Of a DNA stretch of 10,285 bases, positions 1-5,505 are shown piece after piece; position 1 is the first letter of the stretch, and every line of letters begins with the position of its first letter. The stretch is taken from positions 1-10,285 of the forward strand of contig JAISAN010000269.1 of the NCBI GenBank assembly GCA_031266635.1. Reading direction: 5' to 3'. The notes beneath the pieces are model-generated. The model searched no databases and had not been told where the DNA came from. It saw only the letters and a program-made list of their open reading frames with translations. This stretch comes from Treponema sp. Its GTDB lineage: Bacteria; Spirochaetota; Spirochaetia; Treponematales; Breznakiellaceae. A program made the position numbers and the translations under genes.

Positions 1-75
1 ACCCTGCCGCTCGACTTGCATGCTTAAGACGCGCCGCCAGCGTTCGTTCTGAGCCAGGATCAAACTCTCCATGAT
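1..75 (-). rRNA. rrs: 16S rRNA, 5' end only
   Basis: Read on the minus strand, positions 68-49 are the universal 16S 5' segment (AGAGTTTGATCCTGGCTCAG, the 27F primer site). It continues into AACGAACGCTGGCGGCG and the TGCAAGTCGAGC stretch typical of bacterial 16S, in the version seen in spirochaetes. The gene runs off the left edge, so only about 75 nt are present. The mature 5' end is set near 75 by analogy with E. coli, where about seven bases precede the primer site; the exact base is uncertain. Confidence 0.96.
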
Positions 76-83
76 TTTTCTTT

Positions 84-105
84 CTATCGGTCCGTAGACC
101 GGTAG
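84..105 (-). other. Leader hairpin with UACG tetraloop
   Basis: On the minus strand the arms are CTACCGGTC and GACCGATAG around the loop TACG: nine base pairs including one G-T wobble, closed as C(UACG)G. The cUNCGg class of tetraloop is exceptionally stable. It sits about 10 nt before the 16S 5' end and is likely a processing or folding element of the pre-rRNA. Confidence 0.7.
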
Positions 106-120
106 ATTATCACGTCAAGC

Positions 121-146
121 GCCGGCGCTCCTTTCAAAGCACCGGC
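121..146 (-). other. Second 16S leader hairpin
   Basis: The arms GCCGGTGC and GCGCCGGC (minus strand) pair over eight positions with one mismatch, around a ten-base loop. It lies directly upstream of the UACG hairpin and is probably part of the same pre-rRNA leader fold. Confidence 0.55.
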
Positions 147-351
147 TCCTTCCCCTCTTCTATTCGCATAGCTTTTGCTTCCTTACAACTCCCCCGCGGC
201 GGCCCTTTCGGAACCCCCGCGGAGTCGTCTCCCCCCTTCCCTATATTGCCAAATATCTCCGGCGGTCTCCCCTCCCGGGGCGCCGCCTCGACAGACCGTC
301 TCCCGGCCCGCCCCCCTTCGGAACCTCAGGTCCCCAAGGGCAAGTTTGTAG

Positions 352-381
352 AAATTACTCCGTCTTACCCGTCTTTGTCAA
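352..381 (-). promoter_or_regulatory. Candidate rRNA promoter
   Basis: On the minus strand there is a perfect -35 TTGACA (381-376), an 18-base spacer and a -10 candidate TAATTT (357-352). An A/T-rich block lies just upstream (near 390-405), as an UP element would. Transcription would start near 345 and run into the 16S leader. The -10 is only fair, so the assignment rests on the strong -35 and the position. Confidence 0.5.
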
Positions 382-500
382 GCCCCCTGCCTCTTTAAAC
401 AGAAAATTTTCCCCGGCCGGTCAATAAACCGCCCCCGGAGTCTCGTCTCGCTGTTTTTGAAGCTCAACCCGACAAATACGGTATGACGATATTTGATGTC

Positions 501-525
501 GTTCCAAAAACTGAAGTCTTGGAAC
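501..525 (+). repeat. Hairpin repeat family, copy 1
   Basis: The arms GTTCCAA and TTGGAAC are perfect seven-base complements around an interior AAACTGAAGTC that can add an ACT/AGT pair. The segment CGTTCCAAAAACTGAAGT is identical to the copy at 7568-7585, and both are followed by a CCTCA-plus-AT-rich tail. It lies between two transcription units. Confidence 0.7.
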
Positions 526-592
526 AACCTCATTCATATACCACTTTTTCAAGCGGTGAAAATTACTATATAACAATAAAAATAAAAATGTC

Positions 593-612
593 AAGCGATC
601 TAGCGCTTTTTA
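593..612 (-). terminator. Possible terminator after pgsA
   Basis: The arms AAGCG and CGCTT (593-597 and 604-608) form a short five-pair stem. On the minus strand it is followed by GACATTTTTATTTTTATT, a T-rich run, directly after the pgsA stop. On the plus strand the stem is followed by TTT as well. The stem is short, so termination efficiency is doubtful. Confidence 0.4.
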
Positions 613-1203
613 TCACTTTTTATTGTTCTTTTTGTACACGAAAAGATAATCGGCAAAAGAAATCACCGAGATAAGCGCCGAAACGCAAAAAATGATCAGA
701 GCGGCGGTTTTAATGGCGGTATAAGCCGGTTCTTCCCCGCCCAGACGCCGAAAACTAACCGCCAACAGGGCGGCGGCGGCGGCTAATATATAGAAAACCG
801 TCTTGATTTTTCCCCCCATCCGGGCGCCCATAGCAACGCCTTTTCTCAGCATCAGGTTACGGACAAACTGGACGCCAAATTCCCGGTAAAGGATCACCAG
901 AAAGAGGGCCGCCGGAAAAATCCCGTCGATCACGAAACAGAGAAACAGGGTGATCTGCGTCAGGGTATCCGCAAAAGGGTCGTAAAGCTTGCCGAAATCA
1001 CCCACTTCTTTCCGCTTCCGGGCTGCCATGCCGTCGAACATATCGGTAAGTTCCGCAATGATGAACAGGGCCCATAAAGCCGGAACAGTCCAGGGAGCAG
1101 CGTTTTCAAACCAGGGGACAGGAAGACCCGGCAGAAAATATATAATGAAGAAAAGAGGCGCCAGAATCAAGCGGAGGGTAGTAATTTTATCAGCCAGGGT
1201 CAT
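613..1203 (-). CDS. pgsA: CDP-diacylglycerol--glycerol-3-phosphate 3-phosphatidyltransferase (PGP synthase)
   Basis: A 196-residue integral membrane enzyme. It joins CDP-diacylglycerol and glycerol-3-phosphate to give phosphatidylglycerophosphate, the committed step to phosphatidylglycerol and cardiolipin. The CDP-alcohol phosphotransferase signature is complete: D54-x2-D57-G58-x2-A61-R62-x8-G71-x3-D75-x3-D79, whose aspartates bind the metal and the CDP group. Hydrophobic segments lie near residues 8-25, 40-53, 84-107, 134-150 and 166-190, and the C-terminus is lysine-rich. The frame is open upstream to 1485. The start at 1203 is chosen because MTLADKITTLR matches the usual PgsA N-terminus, and because the extra upstream residues are repeat-derived and overlap the previous gene. 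No Shine-Dalgarno sequence precedes this ATG; a promoter placed for a leaderless mRNA does. The family is certain; PGP synthase rather than another CDP-alcohol transferase is very likely. Confidence 0.9.
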   Translation of the reverse strand: MTLADKITTLRLILAPLFFIIYFLPGLPVPWFENAAPWTVPALWALFIIAELTDMFDGMAARKRKEVGDFGKLYDPFADTLTQITLFLCFVIDGIFPAALFLVILYREFGVQFVRNLMLRKGVAMGARMGGKIKTVFYILAAAAALLAVSFRRLGGEEPAYTAIKTAALIIFCVSALISVISFADYLFVYKKNNKK

Positions 1204-1209
1204 GTGTTG

Positions 1210-1238
1210 AGTATGGGGACTGGTCCGGGGGCTGTCAA
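1210..1238 (-). promoter_or_regulatory. Candidate pgsA promoter, leaderless geometry
   Basis: The minus strand has a perfect -35 TTGACA (1238-1233), a 17-base spacer and a -10 CATACT (1215-1210). Only six bases separate the -10 from the ATG at 1203, so transcription would begin at or next to the start codon. That fits the absence of a ribosome binding site. This is a prediction from spacing only. Confidence 0.45.
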
Positions 1239-1255
1239 GCATTCGCTGGACGGCG

Positions 1256-1266
1256 GCTCTGTCCCC
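1256..1266 (-). repeat. GGGGACAGAGC repeat (11 of 12 bases)
   Basis: Lies in the gap between the membrane-protein gene and pgsA. The last base of the 12-mer differs. Confidence 0.85.
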
Positions 1267-1299
1267 GCAGGGGCTGCCGGAGAGCAACGAGCCTCTCTC

Positions 1300-1311
1300 A
1301 GCTCTGTCCCC
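1300..1311 (-). repeat. GGGGACAGAGCT repeat, exact
   Basis: Second copy in the same 148-base gap, in the same orientation and 45 bases from its neighbour. Read in the open frame upstream of pgsA, both copies would encode Gly-Asp-Arg-Ala. Confidence 0.9.
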
Positions 1312-1351
1312 GGAACCGAGCGGCAATGCAGCCGGAATTTCCGCCAACCTT

Positions 1352-2191
1352 TTACCGGAAAACTCCATTCTGCCAGGAAGGTTGAAGGGACAGAGCCCCG
1401 TCAGCAAAAAAAACAGCCAGATTCGCCCCCGGAGGGATGGCATCCAGCGGAACAGTTCCCGCGATCTGTTGAAAAGTGATGCCAAAAGAACCCGGCCGGG
1501 AGTACCGGCCTTTTAACGAAGAATTCTCCGAACGCAGATCCGTGTAGAGCGTCTCGCCGTCCCGGCCGATGAGGGTAATCATGCCCCGCGCGGTCCCTCC
1601 AATGAGGGGATACCGGGGATGAAAGCTGATAAGGATCCCTTCCATATCCAGGGGGGACTGGGTTCCGCGCGTTTGGAATACCGCGGCAGCTCTGTCCCCC
1701 GCCGGAACCTCCGGGGCGGCTGTTTTGGCGGCCCGGACCTCCGTTTTACCCGGCCCGGCGGACAATCTGACGGAATACACATTATCCCCCTCACGATATA
1801 TGGACATGAGCGGGGAACCGCCTTCGACAATCAGGGGAAAGCGCAGGAAGGAATAGCCCAGCCATACCACCAGAAGTCCTCCCGCCAGGATCAGAGGATA
1901 GGCAACGGTCCGGGGAAAACAGACGGCCAGGGCAAAGACCGGGACACAGAGACCGGCGGCGAGAAACAGGCCGCCCGAAAAAAATATTTCTCCCATCGAG
2001 ACCACTATCGCCGCGGAAAAAGCGGCAAGGTCGCCGGAAAACACGCAAAAAATCAGGGTGAGGCGGCGGTTCCGGGAACGGATACTGATACCCCGCCTGA
2101 AAAGGATCAACACATAACCAAGGGTAAGGCCCGTCAGGACGCCGCTGACATAGAGGAGATCCCGGGCGATGGAAAAATTGCTAAATTCCAT
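1352..2191 (-). CDS. Membrane protein of unknown function with four N-terminal helices
   Basis: I do not recognise a family for this 279-residue protein. Four hydrophobic segments lie near residues 11-31, 44-64, 73-92 and 96-116, with a basic loop (RRGISIRSRNRR, 32-43) after the first. A soluble C-terminal part of about 160 residues follows, with beta-rich stretches but no motif I can name. The ATG at 2191 is preferred over a TTG at 2215: it lies inside the stop region of the preceding carboxypeptidase gene (ATGGAATTTAG, an 11-base overlap), a usual arrangement for translational coupling. Residues 165-168 (GDRA) are encoded by a copy of the 12-base repeat, and residues 266-269 (ALSL) by a reverse 10-base copy. 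These suggest that the linker and the C-terminus have been altered by repeat insertion. Cotranscription with the M32 gene is likely. Confidence 0.75.
   Translation of the reverse strand: MEFSNFSIARDLLYVSGVLTGLTLGYVLILFRRGISIRSRNRRLTLIFCVFSGDLAAFSAAIVVSMGEIFFSGGLFLAAGLCVPVFALAVCFPRTVAYPLILAGGLLVVWLGYSFLRFPLIVEGGSPLMSIYREGDNVYSVRLSAGPGKTEVRAAKTAAPEVPAGDRAAAVFQTRGTQSPLDMEGILISFHPRYPLIGGTARGMITLIGRDGETLYTDLRSENSSLKGRYSRPGSFGITFQQIAGTVPLDAIPPGANLAVFFADGALSLQPSWQNGVFR
1387..1396 (+). repeat. GGGACAGAGC repeat (10-base core)
   Basis: Lies inside the 3' end of the membrane-protein gene, where it is read in reverse as Ala-Leu-Ser. It is the shortest match in the window, so partial decay or chance similarity is possible. 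Confidence 0.6.
1688..1699 (-). repeat. GGGGACAGAGCT repeat, exact, inside a gene
   Basis: In frame within the membrane-protein gene, encoding Gly-Asp-Arg-Ala (residues 165-168) in an Ala/Pro-rich linker between the membrane domain and the soluble domain. Confidence 0.9.
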
Positions 2192-3707
2192 AGAGTTCTG
2201 CGTACTTCTTTTCAATATATTCCAGAAAGGGAATCACCGAAAGTTTCTCCCCGGTAATCTTCCGCAGCAGTTCCGCAGGCTCCAGACGGCAGCCCCGGCA
2301 GTAAATATGACTGTCCAGCCAGTCCCGGAGGGTATCGAATTTCCCCCGGCTTACCGCGTCATCAAAATCCGGCAGGTCGCTTTCGATTTTCCGCCGGATC
2401 TGCAAACCATAGAGGTTCCCCAGCGCGTAACTGGGGAAATACCCGAATGAGCCCATAGACCAGTGTACATCCTGCAGCACCCCATCGGCATCGGTCTCGC
2501 TTTCGACCCCCAGATATTCCCGGGAATATTCCCGCCATACCGCGGGAAGTTTTTCCGCCTCCAGCTCCCCGGAGATAAGCCGTTTTTCCAGTTCAAAGCG
2601 AAGGATAATATGAAGGGCGTAACTCACCTCGTCGGCGTCAACCCGGATGAGGGAAGGCTTTACCTCGTTTACCGCCCGGCAGAAAGATTCCGCGCTGACC
2701 CCATCCAACTGTCCGGGGAACGTTTCCTGAAGGACCGGGAAAAAGCCTTCCCAGAAAGGACGGCTGCGGCCAACCACATTTTCCCAAAAACGGGACTGGG
2801 ATTCGTGAAAGGCCATGGAAGCTCCATCGGCAAGACAAGTACCCCGGAGTTCCGGAGCAAACCCGGTCTCATAGAAGGCGTGGCCCGACTCATGGATCAC
2901 GGAAAAAACACCGGAAAGGAGATTGTCCGGGAAATACCGGGTGGTGATACGAACATCATGGGGACCCAAAGTGGTGGTGAACGGATGGGCGCTGGCGTCC
3001 AGCCGGCCCCGGTCCTGGTCAAAACCGAGATAATCCATCAGGCGCCGGTTGAACCGGGCCTGCTTTTCGGTATCAAACTGCTGGTTCAGGAAACCCGTAT
3101 CCGGCGGGGAACAGCGCCTGATTTTTTCCAGCAGCGAGACCAGCCGTTCCCGGAGGGGCGCAAATACCGCATCAATTTCTGCGGCGGACATTCCCGGTTC
3201 ATAAATGTCCAAAAGACCGTCATACCGGGCGCCGCCGCCGAACCCCCAAAATTCCGCCTTTTTCCGGGCAAAATCGATCATGATCTTCAGGTGGGGCAAA
3301 AAGGCGGCAAAATCGTTGTTCCGCCGGGCCTGAGCCCAGGCAGGCTGGGACAGCCCCTCCGCCCGAGCCGCGGCGGCAACAAAATCAGCCGGAAGCTGTA
3401 CCGCCCGGTCGTATTTCCGGCGTAAGACCCTGAGAAAATCCCGCTCGATATCCGCGAGCCCTTCATCGCCCCGGGGATTATCGAAGGTGGACCCCAACCC
3501 GGCCAGCAGACGCCCGGTTTCCGGTTCCGTAAGCCGCCGGTGGGCGATTTCTTCCAACAGGGCCAGTTGTTCGGATCGTTCCTCCACTCCCCGGGAGGGC
3601 AAATAGGTCTCCTCATCCCACTGGAGAACCGCAATGGCCTTTTCCAGATGGTACGATTCCCGGTCCAGGGCATGGAGACGCGCTAAAGCTTCTTCGGATT
3701 TACCCAT
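2181..3707 (-). CDS. M32 family metallocarboxypeptidase (carboxypeptidase Taq type)
   Basis: A zinc carboxypeptidase of 508 residues, the usual size for family M32, which removes C-terminal residues from peptides in the cytoplasm. The zinc site is HESGH at 272-276. The downstream HESQS at 301-305 supplies the third ligand (E302). Other family landmarks are HPFTTTLGPHDVRITTRY (241-258), RVDADEVSYALHIILRFELE (355-374) and DVHWSMGSFGYFPSYALGN (413-431). There is no signal peptide. The ATG at 3707 is the natural N-terminus: MGKSEEALARLHALDRES leads straight into the conserved AVLQWDEETYLPSRG. An AAAGGA lies 12 bases upstream, rather far for a ribosome binding site, and overlaps a possible -10. 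The gene contains no copy of the 12-base repeat, unlike its neighbours. Confidence 0.96.
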   Translation of the reverse strand: MGKSEEALARLHALDRESYHLEKAIAVLQWDEETYLPSRGVEERSEQLALLEEIAHRRLTEPETGRLLAGLGSTFDNPRGDEGLADIERDFLRVLRRKYDRAVQLPADFVAAAARAEGLSQPAWAQARRNNDFAAFLPHLKIMIDFARKKAEFWGFGGGARYDGLLDIYEPGMSAAEIDAVFAPLRERLVSLLEKIRRCSPPDTGFLNQQFDTEKQARFNRRLMDYLGFDQDRGRLDASAHPFTTTLGPHDVRITTRYFPDNLLSGVFSVIHESGHAFYETGFAPELRGTCLADGASMAFHESQSRFWENVVGRSRPFWEGFFPVLQETFPGQLDGVSAESFCRAVNEVKPSLIRVDADEVSYALHIILRFELEKRLISGELEAEKLPAVWREYSREYLGVESETDADGVLQDVHWSMGSFGYFPSYALGNLYGLQIRRKIESDLPDFDDAVSRGKFDTLRDWLDSHIYCRGCRLEPAELLRKITGEKLSVIPFLEYIEKKYAELYGI

Positions 3708-3713
3708 GACGCT

Positions 3714-3719
3714 GTTATA
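3714..3719 (-). promoter_or_regulatory. Possible -10 box for the M32 gene
   Basis: TATAAC on the minus strand, five of six bases to consensus, is followed by six bases and then the ATG. This is the same geometry as at pgsA and again implies a leaderless or near-leaderless mRNA. I see no good -35 at the right distance, so this is weak. Confidence 0.3.
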
Positions 3720-3736
3720 TCCTTTCAGGCGGCTTT

Positions 3737-3790
3737 TTCATAGACCCGATCCGCGAGGCGGCTCGATACGGAAACCTCCGCATCTATGAA
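3737..3790 (-). other. Long-range inverted repeat between kinase-like and M32 genes
   Basis: TTCATAGA (3737-3744) is perfectly complementary to TCTATGAA (3783-3790). Inside, CCTCGC-like and GCGGAGG-like segments can add a second bulged stem. Read on the minus strand, the RNA would fold about 30 bases downstream of the kinase-like gene's stop. There is no T-run after it, so it is not a standard intrinsic terminator. It may protect or separate the two messages. Confidence 0.4.
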
Positions 3791-3820
3791 GGACCCCGAA
3801 GCATGGCCCCCGCCTTCCCA

Positions 3821-4642
3821 TCAGGGCATGACGCTGAATTCCTGGACCACCTGAATTTCGGATTGAACCGCCGTGGAAGGAGCCGCTTCTTTGGCGGCAG
3901 TCAGGGCGGCTTCGACCAAGGATTGGGAATTGGCTACGCCGTACAGCGTAACCACATTATGCGCAACCAAGGCTTCAAGAAAATGGATAGGAATCTCCCG
4001 TTCATACATCACATGGTGTTTAACCTGCTGCCCGAGGATCAACTCTTTGAGCCGGGCGCAGTTCAGGGATTCGGTTTCGGGACTTATGCTGTGATCCCGG
4101 AGGTTTTTGATAATCTCCGCGCTTATGGCGGGGTGGAGGTACCCGGTATTCAAAGCCAGGTGATAATTCCCCGGATCTTTCCATTCAACATCAAAAAAAT
4201 AACGATGGAAACCGGTACGATCCCTATCGCTCTGATCAAGAATCTGCCGGGCCCGCTTGTCATCGCAGTGAAAATAACTTTTAACCCGCTGTATCCTGAT
4301 TTCAAAGGGAGCCACCAGAAATACCGTGATAACCCCGGGAACATCCCTGAAAATGACGCTGGTTCCCCGGCCGATAAACACACAGCTCCCCTCCTCCGCC
4401 TCGGTGAAGATGGCGGTTTTCAGATAATGGAGATAGTCATCCCGGTCCTGGGAAAGGGACGCCCAGAAAGACGGCTTCCGCTCGTCGTATTTTTCGAATT
4501 TGCGGCCCATAACTCCGTAGGATTTGATCCGCTCTTCCAGAGCCTGTTTGTCCACAAACCGGTAATCCAGCAGTTTTGCCAATTCATGGGCGGTTTCATC
4601 GCCCAGAGCCGCCAATTCGCGGGAAATGGTAATAATAGCCAT
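3821..4642 (-). CDS. Cytidylate-kinase-like protein with C-terminal BON domain
   Basis: A 273-residue protein in two parts. Residues 1-195 resemble the cytidylate kinase-like family (Cytidylate_kin_2): MAIITISRE at the N-terminus, LDYRFVDKQALE (25-36), and the FIGRGTSVIFRD ... VFLVAPFEIRIQRV core (89-120). Residues about 196-268 look like a BON domain, with VAHNVVTLYGVANSQSLVEAALTAAK and a closing SEIQVVQEF strand. BON domains bind lipids or other partners. The nucleotide-binding loop is atypical: where the family usually has a GSGG-type P-loop after ISRE, this protein has LAALGDETA. Catalysis on CMP is therefore doubtful, and a sensory or regulatory role is possible. The ATG at 4642 has a strong AAGGAGG four bases upstream. 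A promoter about 160 bases upstream gives it a long structured leader. Confidence 0.82.
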   Translation of the reverse strand: MAIITISRELAALGDETAHELAKLLDYRFVDKQALEERIKSYGVMGRKFEKYDERKPSFWASLSQDRDDYLHYLKTAIFTEAEEGSCVFIGRGTSVIFRDVPGVITVFLVAPFEIRIQRVKSYFHCDDKRARQILDQSDRDRTGFHRYFFDVEWKDPGNYHLALNTGYLHPAISAEIIKNLRDHSISPETESLNCARLKELILGQQVKHHVMYEREIPIHFLEALVAHNVVTLYGVANSQSLVEAALTAAKEAAPSTAVQSEIQVVQEFSVMP

Positions 4643-4649
4643 AAAACCT
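4643..4649 (-). promoter_or_regulatory. Strong ribosome binding site of the kinase-like gene
   Basis: AAGGAGG precedes the ATG with four T bases between. It is the best Shine-Dalgarno match in the window and fixes the start at 4642. The repeat hairpin at 4664-4694 lies just upstream of it in the message. Confidence 0.75.
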
Positions 4650-4663
4650 CCTTAATAAGGGAG

Positions 4664-4694
4664 GCTTTCCCAAAACTTCAGTTTTTGGGAAAGC
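4664..4694 (-). repeat. Hairpin repeat family, copy 4 (inverted)
   Basis: The arms GCTTTCCCAAAAAC and GTTTTGGGAAAGC (minus strand) pair almost perfectly around TGA. The minus strand shares CCAAAAACTGAAGTTTTG and the following GCCTC-CTTAT with the copy at 7569-7593. It lies in the predicted 5' leader of the kinase-like mRNA. Confidence 0.75.
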
Positions 4695-4711
4695 AACCGT
4701 AGATTTATGGG

Positions 4712-4735
4712 AAAAGCGGGCTCCAGACCGCTTTT
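4712..4735. other. Hairpin in kinase-like leader
   Basis: AAAAGCGG (4712-4719) and CCGCTTTT (4728-4735) form a perfect eight-pair stem with an eight-base loop. It resembles a terminator stem on either strand, but the U-run is inside the arm. It is the second of three consecutive hairpins. Confidence 0.6.
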
Positions 4736-4741
4736 TCAAAA

Positions 4742-4776
4742 GCCTTTCACAAAACTAACCGGGTTTTGTGAAAGGC
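4742..4776. other. Perfect 14-bp hairpin
   Basis: GCCTTTCACAAAAC (4742-4755) and GTTTTGTGAAAGGC (4763-4776) are perfect complements around a seven-base loop. The stem resembles the hairpin repeat family (CTTTC-CAAAA core) but lacks the CTGAAGT centre, so it may be a diverged relative. It sits just downstream of the predicted minus-strand start point. Confidence 0.75.
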
Positions 4777-4787
4777 TCAAGGCTCTG

Positions 4788-4820
4788 CATAATTTACAGC
4801 ATAAAACAGATGAATAATCT
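4788..4820 (+). promoter_or_regulatory. Possible NUDIX promoter
   Basis: Two readings compete. TTGTGA (4766-4771), 16 bases, then CATAAT (4788-4793) places the -35 in the arm of the perfect hairpin. TTTACA (4793-4798), 16 bases, then TAATCT (4815-4820) is the alternative. Neither is strong, and both overlap the opposing promoter. Confidence 0.3.
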
Positions 4821-4826
4821 TGTCAA
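4798..4826 (-). promoter_or_regulatory. Candidate promoter of the kinase-like gene
   Basis: On the minus strand there is a perfect TTGACA (4826-4821), a 17-base spacer and TATGCT (4803-4798), which keeps the key T1, A2 and T6 positions. Transcription would start near 4791 and give a leader of about 150 nt containing all three hairpins before the start codon. Confidence 0.6.
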
Positions 4827-4844
4827 AAAGGTATAAGAAAGCCC

Positions 4845-4856
4845 GGGGACAGAGCT
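4845..4856 (+). repeat. GGGGACAGAGCT repeat, exact
   Basis: Intergenic, 37 bases before the NUDIX start codon and preceded by CCC, so it falls in the likely NUDIX leader. Confidence 0.9.
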
Positions 4857-4893
4857 GTATACGAACCACCACCGGAAGGAGTATTTTTATCCC

Positions 4894-5505
4894 ATGAGCA
4901 AGAAAAATCTTATATGGAAAGAAGAGGAAAACAAAGAAGTCTTTCGGAGCCGGATTTTTTCTATCCGGGAAAGCGTCTGTAGATCCCCGGATAATAGTCG
5001 TGGAACCTATACGGTCATCCATTCCCCGGACTGGGTCATTGTGATACCGGTGCTAAAAACCCCACAGGGAGAAAAATTTGTCATGGTCCGGCAGTGGCGG
5101 CACGGCTCCCAGGAACTCAGCCTGGAATTTCCCGGCGGGGTTTTTGAAACAGGGGAAGACGCCGCCCAGGCGGCGGCCCGGGAATTACTGGAAGAAACCG
5201 CCTATAAACCGGGAACTATACAAAAAATCGGGGAATTTAACCCAAATCCGGCGATCATGTCAAACCGGGTTCATTTTTTTATGGCCGGCGATTTAGAATT
5301 TACCGGAAAGCAGGAACTGGACGAGGATGAATTTATCGAAGTTGATTTGGTAGACCCGGCGGAAGTATTCCGGAATCTGGGCCAGCCGCCCTATATTCAT
5401 GCGTTAATGGGCGCCGCCTGCGCGCTCTATCTGCAAAAAACCGCCGGGAACACTCCATCCGGGTTCCCCGGCGGTTCAAACAAACATGAACAAACGCAGG
5501 TTTAG
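4894..5505 (+). CDS. NUDIX hydrolase, ADP-ribose pyrophosphatase type
   Basis: A 203-residue NUDIX enzyme, probably hydrolysing ADP-ribose or a related nucleoside diphosphate sugar in the cytoplasm. The NUDIX box is G82-x5-E88-x7-R96-E97-L-L-E100-E101-T-A-Y. The usual glycine near the end is Ala103, and all the metal-binding glutamates are present. Supporting features are the VRQWRHGSQELSLEFPGG approach (65-82) and EFNPNPAIMSNRVHFFMA (114-131), the substrate-side loop of this branch. GAAGGAG lies 12 bases before the ATG, a little far. The last 20 residues (about 183-203) are Gly/Pro/Ser-rich and unlike the family, because their DNA also forms the terminator of the opposing operon. The stop codon overlaps that of the LysM gene. 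The exact substrate cannot be read from sequence. Confidence 0.92.
   Translation: MSKKNLIWKEEENKEVFRSRIFSIRESVCRSPDNSRGTYTVIHSPDWVIVIPVLKTPQGEKFVMVRQWRHGSQELSLEFPGGVFETGEDAAQAAARELLEETAYKPGTIQKIGEFNPNPAIMSNRVHFFMAGDLEFTGKQELDEDEFIEVDLVDPAEVFRNLGQPPYIHALMGAACALYLQKTAGNTPSGFPGGSNKHEQTQV
5435..5476 (-). terminator. Intrinsic terminator of the lipoprotein-LysM operon, inside the NUDIX gene
   Basis: Read on the minus strand, AACCGCCGGGGAAC (5476-5463) pairs with GTTCCCGGCGGTT (5451-5439) with one bulged base, around an 11-base loop. A run of six T (complement of 5440-5435) overlaps and follows the stem. It begins 26 bases after the LysM stop at 5502. This is a textbook Rho-independent terminator, but its DNA also codes for NUDIX residues of about 182-194. 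Confidence 0.85.

Larger units (their letters stand above)
76..345 (-). other. 16S rRNA precursor leader
   Basis: This is the stretch between the rRNA promoter candidate and the mature 16S end. It has no open reading frame of interest, is purine-rich on the minus strand and GC-rich, and holds at least two stable hairpins near the 16S end (84-105 and 121-146). This is what a pre-rRNA leader handled by RNase III and maturation enzymes would look like. I could not find a convincing boxA antitermination motif on the transcribed strand. Confidence 0.55.
382..612. other. Intergenic region between rRNA promoter and pgsA end
   Basis: About 230 bases without a credible gene. The left part is GC-rich upstream DNA of the rRNA promoter. 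The right part is A/T-rich and holds one copy of the hairpin repeat family (501-525) and a terminator-like hairpin (593-608). A 63-codon frame starting at 483 runs through the hairpin and has no family resemblance, so it is not called. Confidence 0.5.

Noticed and set aside
383..400. boxA-like TGCCTCTTTAAACA
   Set aside because: It is on the plus strand, opposite to the rRNA transcript, and upstream of the predicted start, so it cannot act as an rRNA antitermination site.
483..674. 63-codon plus-strand frame
   Set aside because: It runs through the hairpin repeat and terminator-like hairpin and into the end of pgsA on the other strand, with no recognisable domain and no ribosome binding site.
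1204..1485. N-terminal extension of pgsA to 1485
   Set aside because: It overlaps the preceding gene, consists of low-similarity and repeat-derived residues, and the downstream ATG gives the normal PgsA N-terminus.
1619..3425. Long plus-strand frames opposite the membrane protein and M32 genes (212 and 320 codons)
   Set aside because: They are antisense shadows of real genes in GC-rich codon usage; the opposite-strand genes have clear domains and these do not.
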